Shown here: in pieces, positions 1 to 12,612 of the stretch | Position numbering within the stretch: position 1 is the stretch's first letter | How the letters are laid out: each line of letters begins with the position of its first letter | Source of the DNA: Cinnamomum chago | Taxonomy: Eukaryota; Streptophyta; Magnoliopsida; Laurales; Lauraceae | DNA: 64,000 nucleotides | Direction: 5' to 3' | NCBI GenBank assembly: GCA_038049695.1 | Contig: CP142461.1 | Span: forward strand, 29,643,001 to 29,707,000 | Translations under genes and position numbers: made by a program | Notes under the pieces: model-generated | What the model was told of the DNA's origin: nothing | Databases searched by the model: none | Seen by the model: only the letters and a program-made list of their open reading frames with translations

Positions 1-112
1 AAAGTCGATTATCGTTGTTTTTTGCATGATGATCGTCTCCAAAATCAAGATAAAACAAATTAGAACCGGATTTTCTAGTTCCATCATGCAAAAAATAGAT
101 ATAATCAACTTT
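1..112. repeat. Short foldback (MITE-like) with 31-nt arms
   Basis: Positions 1-31 and 82-112 are inverted copies of each other, matching at about 26 of 31 positions, around a 50-nt spacer. The arms begin AAAGTYGATTAT at the outside and end TTTTTTGCATGATG at the inside. It lies in the ERS1 intron left of the exon ending at 785. The left end may extend beyond the window, so no target duplication can be read. It is probably a small non-autonomous DNA transposon; the RNA would fold into a long hairpin, but nothing shows that it is processed. Confidence 0.6.
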
Positions 113-130
113 GATTGGTGGGACAAGCAC

Positions 131-176
131 TATTCCAGCTTAGGATAAGCTAAGCTTCAGTTTAGGAGAGCCCTGC
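131..176. repeat. End fragment of palindrome-ended foldback element
   Basis: The stretch contains AGCTTAGGATAAGCTAAGCTT and then TTTAGGAGAGCCCTGCTC just before a (TA)n tract. This is the same end structure as the right end of the element at 19397-19772, so a terminal fragment of that family appears to sit here against the same kind of TA tract. Confidence 0.5.
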
Positions 177-178
177 TC

Positions 179-223
<45 letters not shown>

Positions 224-374
224 GGAGATGCTCCTATGAGAGATATCTCTCACCTTATACGAGAGATTAGGTGGGAGCCCTCACATCCATATCCAATGCC
301 AACAACTTAAATGTGAGGGCCTCCACCCTTATCTCTCATAGTAAGGTGAAAGTGTCTCTCAGAAGAGCACCTCC
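224..374. mobile_element. Micron-like foldback element in (TA)n, copy 1
   Basis: About 150 bp that is almost wholly self-complementary: it starts GGAGATGCTCCTATGAGAGA, ends in the reverse complement of a close variant (AGAAGAGCACCTCC), and inside has CCCTCACAT facing ATGTGAGGG. Both flanks are (TA)n microsatellite (about 179-223 and 375-382). Three more copies with the same layout lie at 19801-20257. Size, foldback form and TA flanks match the type of rice Micron elements or very small Tc1/mariner-like MITEs. No coding capacity. It sits in an ERS1 intron. Confidence 0.65.
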
Positions 375-784
375 CTATATATATGGGGGATATTCTAGTA
401 CTTGAAACTTTTCCCAAAATGGGGAGTGTCTCTCACCCTATAGTGAGGGAATCCCTCACTTGAATATTACCCTATATATATATAGACACACATACATATA
501 TAATATTTACTATAAACCTTGACATATAATACGGAATTTCATGTTCATGGATTGGATGGCCGTATCTATATCTGTATTTTCAATCTAAAATGTGCATAGT
601 CATATCCCCAATCATTGTATCTGAGTCCCTATCTGTCATATATAGGCATCATTGCATCTGATAGCATATCCTTGGGGTACACCCACCCATGAAATGGCCC
701 ATGATAAGAAACGGTCCGGTTTACCAAACAGCAAAAAAGAATCTCTTTATACAACCATCGACAATAGCAATAATCTAAAGTTAC

Positions 785-3700
785 CTCTCTAAACACAACA
801 TGGAGATTGAAAGTGCCAATATCTAGTTCAAAGCTGCCATCTTCGAGCCTTGAAAGGTCTAAAACATCATTAATAAGTGTAGCTAAGAGGTTGCTACTCT
901 TTAACACGGTCTCTACCATCACTCGTTGCTCCGGAGACAGTTCAGTCTCTAGAAGAAGGGTGGACAAAGCAATGATTGCATGCATTGGAGTCCGCATTTC
1001 ATGATTCATAACTGCTAGGAAATCATTGCGAGCACAGATGGCCATTTCTGCTTCACGCCGGGCCAAATCTAACTGAACATTCTGCTTCATGAGCAGATCA
1101 CGGGCCTGCATAGACTCTTCTAAAATTGAAGCATGTGAAAGAGCAACAGCAACCTGCAATCGGGACAAGTTACCTTCAGTCGCATCTCACAAAGATTACA
1201 GAAATAACAATTTTGATAATATTGATACCATCTGAAAATCCATAATGATGACAAAAGGTTCCAAAATATGAATGTAAGCCACTTCTACTTATGGCATCAT
1301 TTGTCAGCAAGAACCAAACCATGTGGTCAAACCCAGAAATGAGACTATGTGGGTCACATCCATTTCCAATTGTCATTAAATTTTACTTGTTGGCAAGTTT
1401 TGTCTTCCTTCTCTCTTTCAAGGGCCCTTCTCTGATTTAGTTATCCTACAGAACAGACATTCATCTTTACTACTTTTTTTTTGGTGATGAGGGAAAGAGA
1501 TTCATCTTTTCTTCCCAAGTTGTTTCTTTGCATCCTCCCTTTCTACCAAAAGAAAGGGTCCCTTGGTGTATTGCCCTAGTTCCTGTCTATGACCATTGTT
1601 TTGGAAGTTCTCTCTATTTCCACATTCTTTTCTTCATCGCTTCCCCACTTTATTCTGTGTTAGAGGTTTCATTCAGTCGCTTAATGGAAATAGCCAAGAG
1701 GTGACAGTGTTCTGCCTATAGACAGAGGTAAAAATAAGAGATTACTAAAATTACATGTTGGTAAACTCTCTGCATAACCACTAACCGACAAGAAACTATG
1801 AAGTAAGCACTGGATTCATTCCCCCCAACCACCACACATGCAGCATATTTTTTATCTGATAAGTAACAAAATTTTCATTGATATAATAAAATTACAACCG
1901 TGTAAAAGCTATGCAGTATAAAAGGTGAGCCGGCCAGAACAGAAGGCTCACAACAGAAAAAAAAAAAAAAAAAGAAGAAGAAGAAGAAGAAAAAACCTGG
2001 TATGTTCAGATTGCTAGGTAGAAGAATAACACTAACTGGTGCAACTATGGAAAAAAATTAGGATGAATTTCCTTCCATTATTGTTAAAGGAGATTCTTTC
2101 TGTGCAATCAAGTGGCATATTCTATTCAGGATTATCAATGGAAATTTGCTAATGTCATCAAGGAAAAAAGGATGTTTCAACACTAGATGTAGTGAGGCCC
2201 ATGTATACTTTGAGGCACTAATGAGGATGATCATTTAGTTAAACAAGGAGCTCAATGCAGCATATGCCTTTTCTCGAGTGAGGATATTGAGGACGAGTGC
2301 TGTTTGTCAGATTTAAACCTCATAGCCTCATCTTCTGTTGTATCATTTCTTCTCAACTAACAAATTTTATCACCATTATCTCTCAACACACACACATCCT
2401 TCTCAATAGGTACATATACACCATGTCAAAAAGATGCACTGATCATAGTCTGATTGCTCGGTACTAAATATTGCTGAGATGTAACACAATAGAAAGAAAC
2501 ATATATTTGGGTTTGTTGACTGTTCTACAACAACAGTTGTCGTGGTACAACTGAAACAAGCAAAGACAACCTACACTAGACATGCATAATAAAAATGCTC
2601 CGACGAACACAGATAGCAATGCCAGAAAATTGGATCAGCAGTTGATCTCCAAAACCTAAGACACCAAAACATGCCCTTGACTAGAGTTGTTTAGCCAAAT
2701 AAGGTAAACACTAGTCAAAATTGCAACAGATGGATGAGCAAATCAGAGTCAGGCATAGATGCACGCTAACAGAAAAAACCAAGAATAATCTAATGGTAGG
2801 CAAACTATTGCAGAAAAAGGAAAAGGCAGGGCCTAGGCTGCTGTGGTCTATTTGAGGCCAATTCAAGTAAAAAGAGTGCAAAGGCATTCACAAAAGTCTT
2901 AAAAGGAGAACAAAAGAACTACCTGGTCAGCAACCACTTCAACAAGCTCCAATTCATGGACATGCCATTTTCTTGCACTGTTAGATGGGAGCATCAAAAC
3001 CATCACTGCAAATACTTTGGAAGATGCATCAGGCCAATCACTAGCTTGGAAATTTGAAAGATGTAAGAGTGGTACTCGCACAGCAACAACCTCCGGTGGC
3101 ACATATCTCCCTGAAAGGGGTCGAATCTTTGCCAATGGACACGTGTATGGAATTCTTATTGCACGGTTGCTATTGAAGATTTGATTAACCACAGAAAGCT
3201 GAATAGAGATGGTAGATCCAACAGGTATCTGGTGGCGTAGGGTGTAAGAAAGTTCGAGGTTCAAACCACTACGTGTTGGCATCCATAAAGCACACTCCTC
3301 CAAACCCAAAGTCCGACCCAGTTCTACAAGAGTAGTCTTCAATATAGTATGTCTGTCTAGCGTGCTTCTTATTTCATGGGTCAGCATTCTGACATGCCTG
3401 CCTGTTTCTTCTTGCGTACGGATGAGCCCCATCTCCCTATCAAGTTGTTCAGCCTTATTTTTTAGAAACAACTCCCGTGTTTTAACACTTAACAGATCAG
3501 GTATGATGTGAACAAGCATTAGAGCTGTGGCACAGGACACAATGGCAGTTGAGACTTTTGCAAGGGTCATTACCACTGCTACAGTTCTAGAATGCATAGT
3601 GAAAGTCCACAGGTTTATCAGGTGGGTCGCCCCACATAAAACAATAAATGCCCCAAATTGCATTAGCACCCATCTGTATGGGAAGAATGCAGATTTCTTT

Positions 3701-3828
3701 ACAAAATAAACAAGCTCAAGAGGAATGGAGAAATAAGCAAGGGCAATAAAGAAGTCCGACAGATACTGATATTTCACCAAAAGCTCATCAGCAGGCCACT
3801 GTGGCTCAATGCAGTTGCAGGACTCCAT
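785..3828 (-). CDS. ERS1: Subfamily-I ethylene receptor, ERS1-like (5' part)
   Basis: Ethylene receptor of the ER membrane; in the absence of hormone this family activates the CTR1 kinase. Coding exons are 3828-2923 (302 codons) and 1153-785 (residues 303-425), both phase 0 with GT-AG borders; the rest is off the left edge. Cys4 and Cys6 (dimer disulfides), three hydrophobic segments within about residues 20-110, and Cys65/His69 (copper and ethylene site) are present, followed by a GAF domain (about 150-310) and the histidine-kinase start with His353 in [11 protein letters not shown]. Start MESC plus the stretch around residues 220-255 ([15 protein letters not shown]) look more like ERS1 than ETR1. 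The two differ mainly by a receiver domain, which would lie outside the window, so the ERS1 name is likely but not proven. The intron at 1154-2922 shows only A-rich and GAA tracts. Confidence 0.95.
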
Positions 3829-6750
3829 CTTCCATAAACCACAAGAACCGGTTCCTAATTCCTACATTCTTGAAAATACAGGATAACAGTGGAAATCAGA
3901 ATCTTCATATAGAATAATTAAGTCAAAAGACTACAACGCGACTATATAAAAGATTATAATGCAACTATATAGTTCCTTAAGTTCTTGTGAGAATCAAATT
4001 GAATTTCAGATACAGAGTTTGGGATATGTGAAGGTTGCAATTCTTTAGATTAAGATTTATAAAGATGACAACCTACAATCCCTACAAATGCAATCATAAC
4101 TTGTTGCTTTCTTCAAAGCACAAATTTTGCAGAATATAGGAAAAGCTTGAAGTGCAGGTGTGCAGCACATCTGAAAAATACTACAGTGATGCAAGAACAG
4201 TTTTGCCTTCCAGGAAATGCAATGCCAATCAACTTGGACATCTCAACAGGATCTTGGTCAGCTGTAGTAAAAATAACAATGTCATCAGAATGGCACTAAG
4301 CTCATCATATACTCTCTCTGGCTTCAACAGTAACAATTTTTCGTTAAACATAGAACACAGTATGAGTGTCAATGGACAGTACATTACAAAAGACAAAGAA
4401 TGGGGCGAAAAAACCTCACGCAGCTGTGGGACCCAAACAAAACAGAGATCCACAATTGCACGCTGCAACTCAAAAATGAACAAAGCCCAAACCCAAGAAA
4501 GTTGTTCCCCAAAAAGGAGGGACAGACAAGTACAAGATAGTGGTATGGATATTAGATTCAAGCACACCTGGAGTGGCAAGGAGATACCTAATTCACTGGC
4601 CAATGAGCAGTTGATAGAGAAATGAAGTACATAGATCCATTATTGTAATTTTTCTTGTCTTCTCGGCCGTATCTTGGCTGTATAATTCTCCTTTAGTGAT
4701 TGCTTCTTTTCTATACTGTTCTTGCTTTCTTCGAATGAAATATCACCATTATTGATTTAAGAAAAAATATATTTTCTTATTGTCCATTTAATGACCTTAT
4801 ATCATACAGCTAGCAATATCCAATTGACCTTATTGTTTGCAGATAGACAGATCCCAAAGTCATATGGTATCTGATGGGACCAATGCACCCCACAATCACT
4901 ACAGCATGTCCTATTAGCAAAGGCAGGGTTGACTGTTGAGTACTGAGCATGCTGAATTGGTAGAGGATTTGCTGTAAGGGGGAAAAAACAGTTATGGTAG
5001 TTGACCCTTTCTAATCAGAAGGAGAGGAGAGGTAAGAAAAAACAAGAGGAAGGAGAGAAGGGGAGGAAAGAGGAGGAGGATGAACAGTAGGAGAAAAGGA
5101 GACAGATGACACCCAATATTTGTCCATAACAAATAATCTAACCACTATTTATCTGTATCGTATCAACTTCACTGGTCATATATTGGTCAATACAAGCAAT
5201 ATGGTCTAACAATGTTTGGCAATGGGCAGATTACAACCACTATACATCTATAGTAGGGACTGAAATCCTACTAGGCATCTCCACCACCATCCAGTCATGT
5301 CATAGATCAAACCCTTGATCTCTATAGGCCTAATGTGACAATAATGGTGATGACCATTAGCATTGATTTCTTCAACATCATCATCTCTGTCCACAGATGA
5401 ATGGACTCATTATGAGAAACCATGGCCTCCTACCTATCTCAGATAGAGAGAGTGGGAGAAAGAGGAAGATTATATGAAAGAAATAAAGTCCTTAGTCCAT
5501 ACAAATTAGGATTACAACTGAATCTGCACTCTTTACAAGCGCAAACATGTTAAGATTGGCCACACCAATTCAAACACCTTAAGATGGGCCACATAATATT
5601 GAGTTCAATTCAGCCTTTTGCTGGACACACTTGCATCACTAAAACTCAAAATTAAGTCTATAAGATTTAATGATTTAATGTGAAAATGGATGGGTTGGAG
5701 AGGTGAAAAGGTAGAAGATGACCTACAAAGGAGCATGGACACCAAAGACAATTAAATTTTTCCCACATATAGTGGGTTCTACTTTCTTAAGGGAGATGAT
5801 GACAAACTATTTACCATCGTGAAAGAGAGTTTTCAGCAGCACAATAATTCAACATTGATTTTATTCTCTGTGGAAAATTAAACTGAAGACTACATTTCCT
5901 ATGATTTTTGTTTCCATTGCTTGGTTCGCGGAAACGCTTTCCACGGTGAAATGTATTTCACCTCCTGTATATGACTGCAGAAAATGGTCCCTTCATCCTG
6001 GGTCCAGAGCTACTTTCCACACACACACACACACACACAAAAAAAAAAAAAAGGGTAAATACTTTCTTCTCAGCAAATGAAAATCATTCTCCCTTGAAAA
6101 GCAGATTGCATTTTCCACCGAAAATGCCAAACATACCCTAAGGGTGTGTTTAATACATCAAATTCAGAATAAAATCTCAGCAGGAAATATGGCTATTCAT
6201 CGCACTAGGCATTTGGGGCAACCCAGAAATGAGAAACCACATGCTTGATACTGATTTCTACCCTTTTTCTGCCCCCAATTCGTCATGATCCTATATCACA
6301 ACCATAAATTTGGGTTGAACAGAATAATGGGTCCCCAATTCCCCCATCCATTCTTGGGAAATACCCAAATCTAATGCGATTTAGAACATGACATGGCCAA
6401 ACACACCCAAATCCCTAGCACCCAAACCTCCCCAAACAAAATCAAAAGCAAATTACCAATCCTGATCCAAGAACAACAAAACCCAATCAGCAAAAATGAA
6501 AAATAGTAGATAAAAGAAGCATCTTTAGGGAATTTAAGTGAGCAATCATATCCATCAACCTTTGCAGTTAAAAGAAGCTTAAAGGACAGCTCAAAATCAA
6601 TTAAAGAAAAAAAATCTTACAGATACAGATACAGAGATGTTATCTTCCAAAGTGTAGAGAGAGTGAGAAGGAGGAAATCTTGGAAGAGGTATCAGGCTAT
6701 GATGAGAAATGAATGAGGAATCCGTGCAAGACCTGCGACTTCGTATTCTC
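3829..6750 (-). other. ERS1 leader: probable 5'UTR exon and 2.7-kb leader intron
   Basis: Upstream of the ATG at 3828 there is no further coding exon. On the minus strand a CT-rich leader-like stretch (about 6750-6622) ends in a good donor, TATCT followed by GTAAGAT at 6621/6620, and pyrimidine-rich acceptors occur about 25-45 nt before the ATG (for instance TATTTTCAAG). Subfamily-I ethylene receptors are known to have an intron in the 5' leader, so this fits. Transcription start not determined. A Tourist-like MITE at 6142-6408 lies in this intron. Open frames here on either strand have no recognisable product. Confidence 0.45.
6142..6408. mobile_element. Tourist-like MITE in ERS1 leader intron
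   Basis: A 267-bp non-coding segment starting GGGTGTGTTTAATACAT and ending ATGGCCAAACACACCC, so the outer 10 bp are perfect inverted repeats of the GGGTGTGTTT kind seen in Tourist/PIF-Harbinger MITEs. It is preceded by TAA; the base triplet after it is AAA, so the expected 3-bp target duplication is imperfect. A little further out on either side I see nothing else. Confidence 0.5.
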
Positions 6751-6959
6751 CTAGTCTGTACGCATATGAAAAGAAAAGATGATGAAGATGAACTGAAGTG
6801 ACAGGGAGAGGAAAAAAGTGTCAAATGATAAGTGACTTCACGGACTGAAAAGTGAACAAGGCCAAGGACCCAAGGTCTTTGGACTTTGGACAGGAAACGA
6901 TCGAGGACCATCTGAACTGGACTATGCAGAATCACTGTTTTGGCTTTTTGTTTGAGAGG

Positions 6960-9900
6960 TCCCTAAAAAGAAAACTTATAATTAACTATATTTACATGTA
7001 TGTACTAAAATAAATTAAAATATCACAAGTTCTATGAAATGCAATCTTAATTATAATTGCGACTTATGAGCTATCTATTAACGTTAAATTTAAGAAACTA
7101 AAGCTTTTGCTCATTAAATTTAAGAAGCCACAAGCATTTTCAACACACTCCAAATAAATATCCGTAACTATTTTGCAAATATCTATAAGATTCAACAAAG
7201 ATTTCAAGCTTCAAAACCTCAATTAGTAGATGTAGCCTCAAAATATGAAAATAAAAGAGAATGATATGTATTCGCAATAAAAAGGGCATGCAAACCTTAT
7301 TTCGAAGGTATTTCTAAATAAATATTTCAAAAATATAAAAAAGAAATCATAATACTCACCTTGGTAGAATTGTATATGATTTTTTGGAATGATATCCTTA
7401 AAAAAATAAAAACTTTTTGATGGCTTGAAAGTAAAATAAGTATTGGGTAATATATTTGGAAGGAGGAAAAGATGAGTACAAAAGGAAAAAAAAAAGAGCT
7501 TTAGACATTGCATGCCTATATTTTGAAAAATATAAGTTAAGTTCGATATTTTGAAATTTTGCCCAATGAATTTCGATACTTTGGGAATATTTTATCAAGA
7601 TGAAACTGCGACCGATTTGCAAGTCGATATCGAACCGGTGAAGGCCAATATTGGCATGTATCAGTCGATACAAACCGGTATCTACCAATAATTCGAACCA
7701 CATACATTGTGAGCCCTAGTAGGCTTGTTTTAGTATCTCCAATCTTATTTGATAGAGACATCAAAAAAGAGGCTGAGGCTCTTATTTTTCACAAGCCAAT
7801 GGGGTCTTTCTTTTTAAGATGATTTATCTCTACTTCTCTAAAGCGGGTAGAAGGTAGAATGGCGTGCCGAACATTCTTATTTCCCAAATCTCTTCTTGCT
7901 TTAGACATTTATATAAATAGAGATTGAAAATAGAGATGCCAAACATAGGTTATATTTGCCCCGATGATCAATCAATGAACATGGGCGTTTTAGCAATTTA
8001 CTTGTATAGTGTTGTAAAGTGGAGGGTCAAGTCAAAATAGAAGAAAATAAAAGTTTATGTTAGTTTTAATAATTTCTTTTGTCTTCTTAATGCAGGTTAG
8101 CCATGGTCAGGTCACCAGGATGAACTAGATCGGGCCAAATCGAATCAGTCCATCCATCGATTTGTAAACCGGTTATATTTAGAAATTAGAATCCGTTCTT
8201 TCCCTCACAAGTCACAAGTCACAAACCACATTTCTCTCCAAGTGTGGATTCGAATCCAATCATTCAGGTACCAGATTGTTATAAAAGCATATTGGGTTTT
8301 CTAACAAACCATATTCATTTTGAGCCCCTTTGTTGGCATTGGAATAGAGAGGAGTCATTTCTTTGCATTAAATTGAATTCCTATAAATTCAGACATATTT
8401 TTGAATGGGGCTAAAATCGAAAAGAAATAAAGGTGAATATCGGTTATTAAATAATCTCGCATTAGATTGAAAGGGAATAAAGAGAAGATGAAGAATGATT
8501 TAATTGAATGAAAGCTGGAGATTCATTTTCCATCTTATTAGTTTATTTTCCACTAAGACGGGGTTATTTAATATTTAGTTATTGACATTTATTTCTTTAA
8601 TTTTAGTCAATTTTAGAAAATGATTTTCTATCTTCTCTTAATCAATTTTCATCTAAGGATAATATATAGACCTTAAGGGGTAGCTTGTGCACAGTCATTT
8701 ACGTATATACATGATTCACATGTGTAATGGTTACGCACCTACACATTTGTTTGTACTCATAGATCTGGTTTTTTATATTTTTGTAGACTCCTAATTCATA
8801 ATCCGAACCGTTCAATCTTCTTGTATTAATGAAAAACATCAAGACATTTTGTGAATTTTGAGAAATCTGTTAAAATGTTCAAATACATCTAAAAGTATTG
8901 GATGTAATCATTCATTCAAGTGAAAATAGTGATTTTGACAAACATTGTAATGCATTTTTTTCGCCTTATCCCATGCATTAAAGGCAAATTATTCCTTGAA
9001 TATTCACCTTTATTTCCACCTCTAGAAATACTTTTTTTTAGAATTCCTACAAATTCAACACCATGCAGACAAAGGGCCCCTTACGAGTTTACGTGGACAT
9101 AGGTTTTAACTAAAGAATATTAAAGAGGTAAGAGATAAAGATATAAGGTGGAGATATATATACCCCTTGACCTTTTGGAGATGTAGGTAGGACTTGTCTT
9201 TTGAAAGATTTGATTTACTTTCTATTGAAAGGAAGATTATTTGATAGAATGATCAGAAGTAGTAGGAGGAGATACAGATGAACTGTTTGTACCAATTTGG
9301 CAGATTTGATTTTTGATTATGTGGACTGTATCATCTAATGAAGAGACATGCCACTATGCTAGCCAGGATGCTTTTCTCTAAGATGAATTGCTGTCTGGGA
9401 AACTTGGCATGATGGCATTTGCGATCATTAGACTTAGCTCAGAATAACAACAAAACATTACATGGATTTCAGTGTCTAGGATTGCAGAAGTAGAAACTGG
9501 TATGAGGACAAGAAACTGGTATGAGGACAAGAACTCATGAGCACATGCTCTCCTGTCTTTACATCTTTATTGTATTTTACATAATTTTCACCACAAAAGA
9601 AACCTCGGATACAAACAACCATGCAAGCATTTCAAGAACCTCAAGCTTGTGCATAAGGAGAGACTCTTGTTTTGCAAAATTTTGTCCTACATTCAGTCCG
9701 CACAAGTGGTTTTCATTTCCCACCATCCACAAAAGTGGATGTTTGCCTTTTACACATGGAATAGGTAAATAAGTTTTACATAACTATATATACACATATT
9801 CCACATGTAAAACACATTATCATGTTTATCAAAATTACCATTTCCACGAGTAAATAAGTAAATCCATTGGTTTAGATGTATTAGAATTTTATGGATTTTT

Positions 9901-11500
9901 TCATAAATTTTTCAAGATTCATGAAGAATTAAGAAATGAAACTAAACAACTTGAAATTTACCGTTGGTACCAAAAAAAAAAAATGAACAGTTTAGATCAT
10001 GAGTTGTGGGTCCACGGAAGTGTAAAAAATTAGATCTATAGATTGAGATTTTCTTGAATGTTTTACTTATTACAATTCTTTCAAAATCCATGAAGATTTA
10101 AACTATGTTTTAGGGTTTTTTAATCTTATTAAAAAGTTGGACTGCTCGGATCATGAAGTTGGGGCCCTGTAAAAGTCAAAAAGAAAAAGGTTGTCACAAT
10201 GTCACAAGAGTTCAAACCCATGACTTGTTTGGCTGGTCCCAAACTGTACCCCCACCTTGTTATAATGGCGTATATAACCATTTTACCACCTCTTTGAGGT
10301 GTGTAGATTTTCAAGTGAAATTAGTCATATTTACACCATTTTTACACTTCATTGAGGCATCACATGAGTAAATCAAAAGTAATTATACTCATGTGAATCA
10401 TTTACATATGTAAATGATGGTAAACAGACAACACACCTATTGAAATTCTTGCATGAAAGGACGTTGGATTCCCCCTCTTCTTGATTTTACAGTGTTGGAA
10501 ACATAAAAGTAATGAGGTGACAATGCTAAGCATGCTTGGTGTTGCCATCCCCTTCACTTGTTGAGGCCTTTTATTTTCGTTTTTGGTAAAATGTAAGTTA
10601 AGGGTGATGGCTAGTTCATTCTATTTGGATAAAAACACCTTAAAATCTTCGCTGGGTTTCAAAGAATTCTTGTTTTGGAGAATTTATAAATTCCCCAACA
10701 TGTGGAATTTCTAAATTTTCCTCTATATTTGAGCATCCAAAAGTTCCAAAAAATAAAAAATAAAAAAGTTGGAATTCCAGAAATTCCAAAGGTCATTTGA
10801 GTCCTTTTAGCTGGCTCGAATTTTAGAATTTCGGTATAAAAAAAAAAAAACATGATGACATTTACACATGTTAGAAGATAAGTCATTACATCATGTCCTT
10901 GATAATATGCTGATGTCAGTACCATATTGAATTATTGATGGCAGCTAATGAATGAATAATCCATGAGCAGGCCCACCTTTTCTTGATCTGACTCTTTCAC
11001 AACACGCATCCATGTATTTAGAGGCACTTTGCAAAGTTTTACTCCAATTGGGATGATGTACACTATTTAATTTAGACGCATAAATCATTATCATCAGAAT
11101 TCACATTAGAGATGCGACAAAAGTTTTACGCCAGCTGGTAACCTGATGCAACCATCCTTTTATTTCTAGGGGCACAACACCACATCTGGTTTAGATTTGT
11201 AAAATATGTAATCATATTTTCATACAAGATCAATCCATCAGTGCATGCCACTCAAAAGTAAAATTTTGGTCAGTTCCTACACAGATACAAGTGATATGAA
11301 CAGGTTAGATAACACAAAAGGTGGGCCTCACCCATACAGAAACATATATTGCTAGTATGTATATGTTACTGATACAGCATATGATCGAATAAAAAGATGA
11401 TTGAAGTACAAAACTACCAACTAACCAGCTGTTGGAATGGTAGGAATTCTGCACTTTCACCCCAAGCAGGGTTGACTGTTGAGTATCCACCACTGCAAAG
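6960..11500. other. Intergenic AT-rich region between ERS1 and DEAH13
   Basis: No gene is supported. The region is AT-rich with short remnants of repeats: a stretch at about 7540-7700 rich in CGATACN-type words resembling 22560-22930; pieces at 8690-8930, 9770-10120 and 10330-10440 sharing TTTACATATGTAAAT-type and TTAGATGTATTAG-type words; and a perfect 18-bp tandem duplication (ACTGGTATGAGGACAAGA) near 9496-9533. Open frames in this region are short and low-complexity. Confidence 0.6.
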
Positions 11501-12612
11501 TGGACTGGATAAAGGTGTATGCATGGAGGTTGTCATATGTAAATGGGCTTTGGTCTGGCCTAAATAATATCAGGTTTAGATCTGCCTAAACTAAGTAGTG
11601 TCTCAGAAAACGAAAGGCATTAAAATGAAAGGAAAAAAAGCCTGTTCTTAAAAAGATTTCATTCATAATAATCTTTCCTTCAACCTTCAAGGCAGCCAGA
11701 TGCATAAATGGATTTAGACTCCTCAAAGCAAATAATCTGGTGAAGAATTTTCATGGATTGCTCTGGAAGCCGGAAGAGCAGCTTAATCACCTCCACAATG
11801 GCAAGGAAGAGCACACAATGAGAAAAGATCAACAAACTAGCAAAGAAAAAGAGGAAAGATGCTACTTGCTATTCTGCAAATGAGAGTGACATCAAAGACG
11901 TGACATTTCTCTTTAAGAACATACATACATCAGAGGTCCAGAATGCCAATTGAGTTACTTTGGATGCCTCTAGGCATAAACAAAAAAAATTGGCCAAAAA
12001 AGAAATAATCATGTAATTGATGGCACAACGTAAATTTTAGCACATCATACTCTTAATAAATAGAAAAGATTATTCTGGTCAGCATCAAGTCTTTCCTGTA
12101 ACAATCTTCCAGAAGAAAGCCGCTTGAATCACAGGCAGGACAGCAGCAACATGCCTTAAGACCAGGAATTGAAAGTCGTATGACTGCATATAGTAACAAA
12201 CTTCAACTCCAGAGAAGACACAGCTCCAGTTTAACTATAGATGGTAATAGATCCTTTTAGCTTTGACAGGATAAAAGGCAAAGTAATTTGCATCAATATA
12301 CAAGCTTCCATCTAGAATCTAAATGAAGAAGTATCTGTCAAAAACTGCGACTGAGGAACAGCACCGAACTACACTTTTTGATGGTAACACCACACTATAC
12401 TTTCCGATCAATAAATCTTAAACCGCATATACTTGCACACCAGATGTCATAATGTCCTATCCTTCTCCTGTTGGTTAGAATATGCTTTTCAAGTAAATTC
12501 GAAACTACCATTAACTCTAACGGCAATGTGTAGTTTTGCAAATTCATCTTTTTCTATGAAAAGAGTTATAAAACATTAATAACTTAAATTAGTAGCATTT
12601 TGATTTGGCATT
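11501..12612 (-). other. Downstream flank and probable 3'UTR of DEAH13
   Basis: The DEAH13 stop codon is at 12613-12615 on the minus strand. The kilobase below it carries no coding exon or open frame with a recognisable product and probably includes the 3'UTR. No polyadenylation signal could be assigned with confidence. Confidence 0.4.

Noticed and set aside
224-374. microRNA precursor
   Set aside because: The foldback is near perfect over its whole length and belongs to a repeated family in TA tracts, so a mobile element explains it better.
4152-4625. Long plus-strand frame of about 157 codons, and a minus-strand frame of 124 codons overlapping it
   Set aside because: Both lie in the ERS1 leader intron, overlap each other on opposite strands, and neither shows a known domain or sensible composition.
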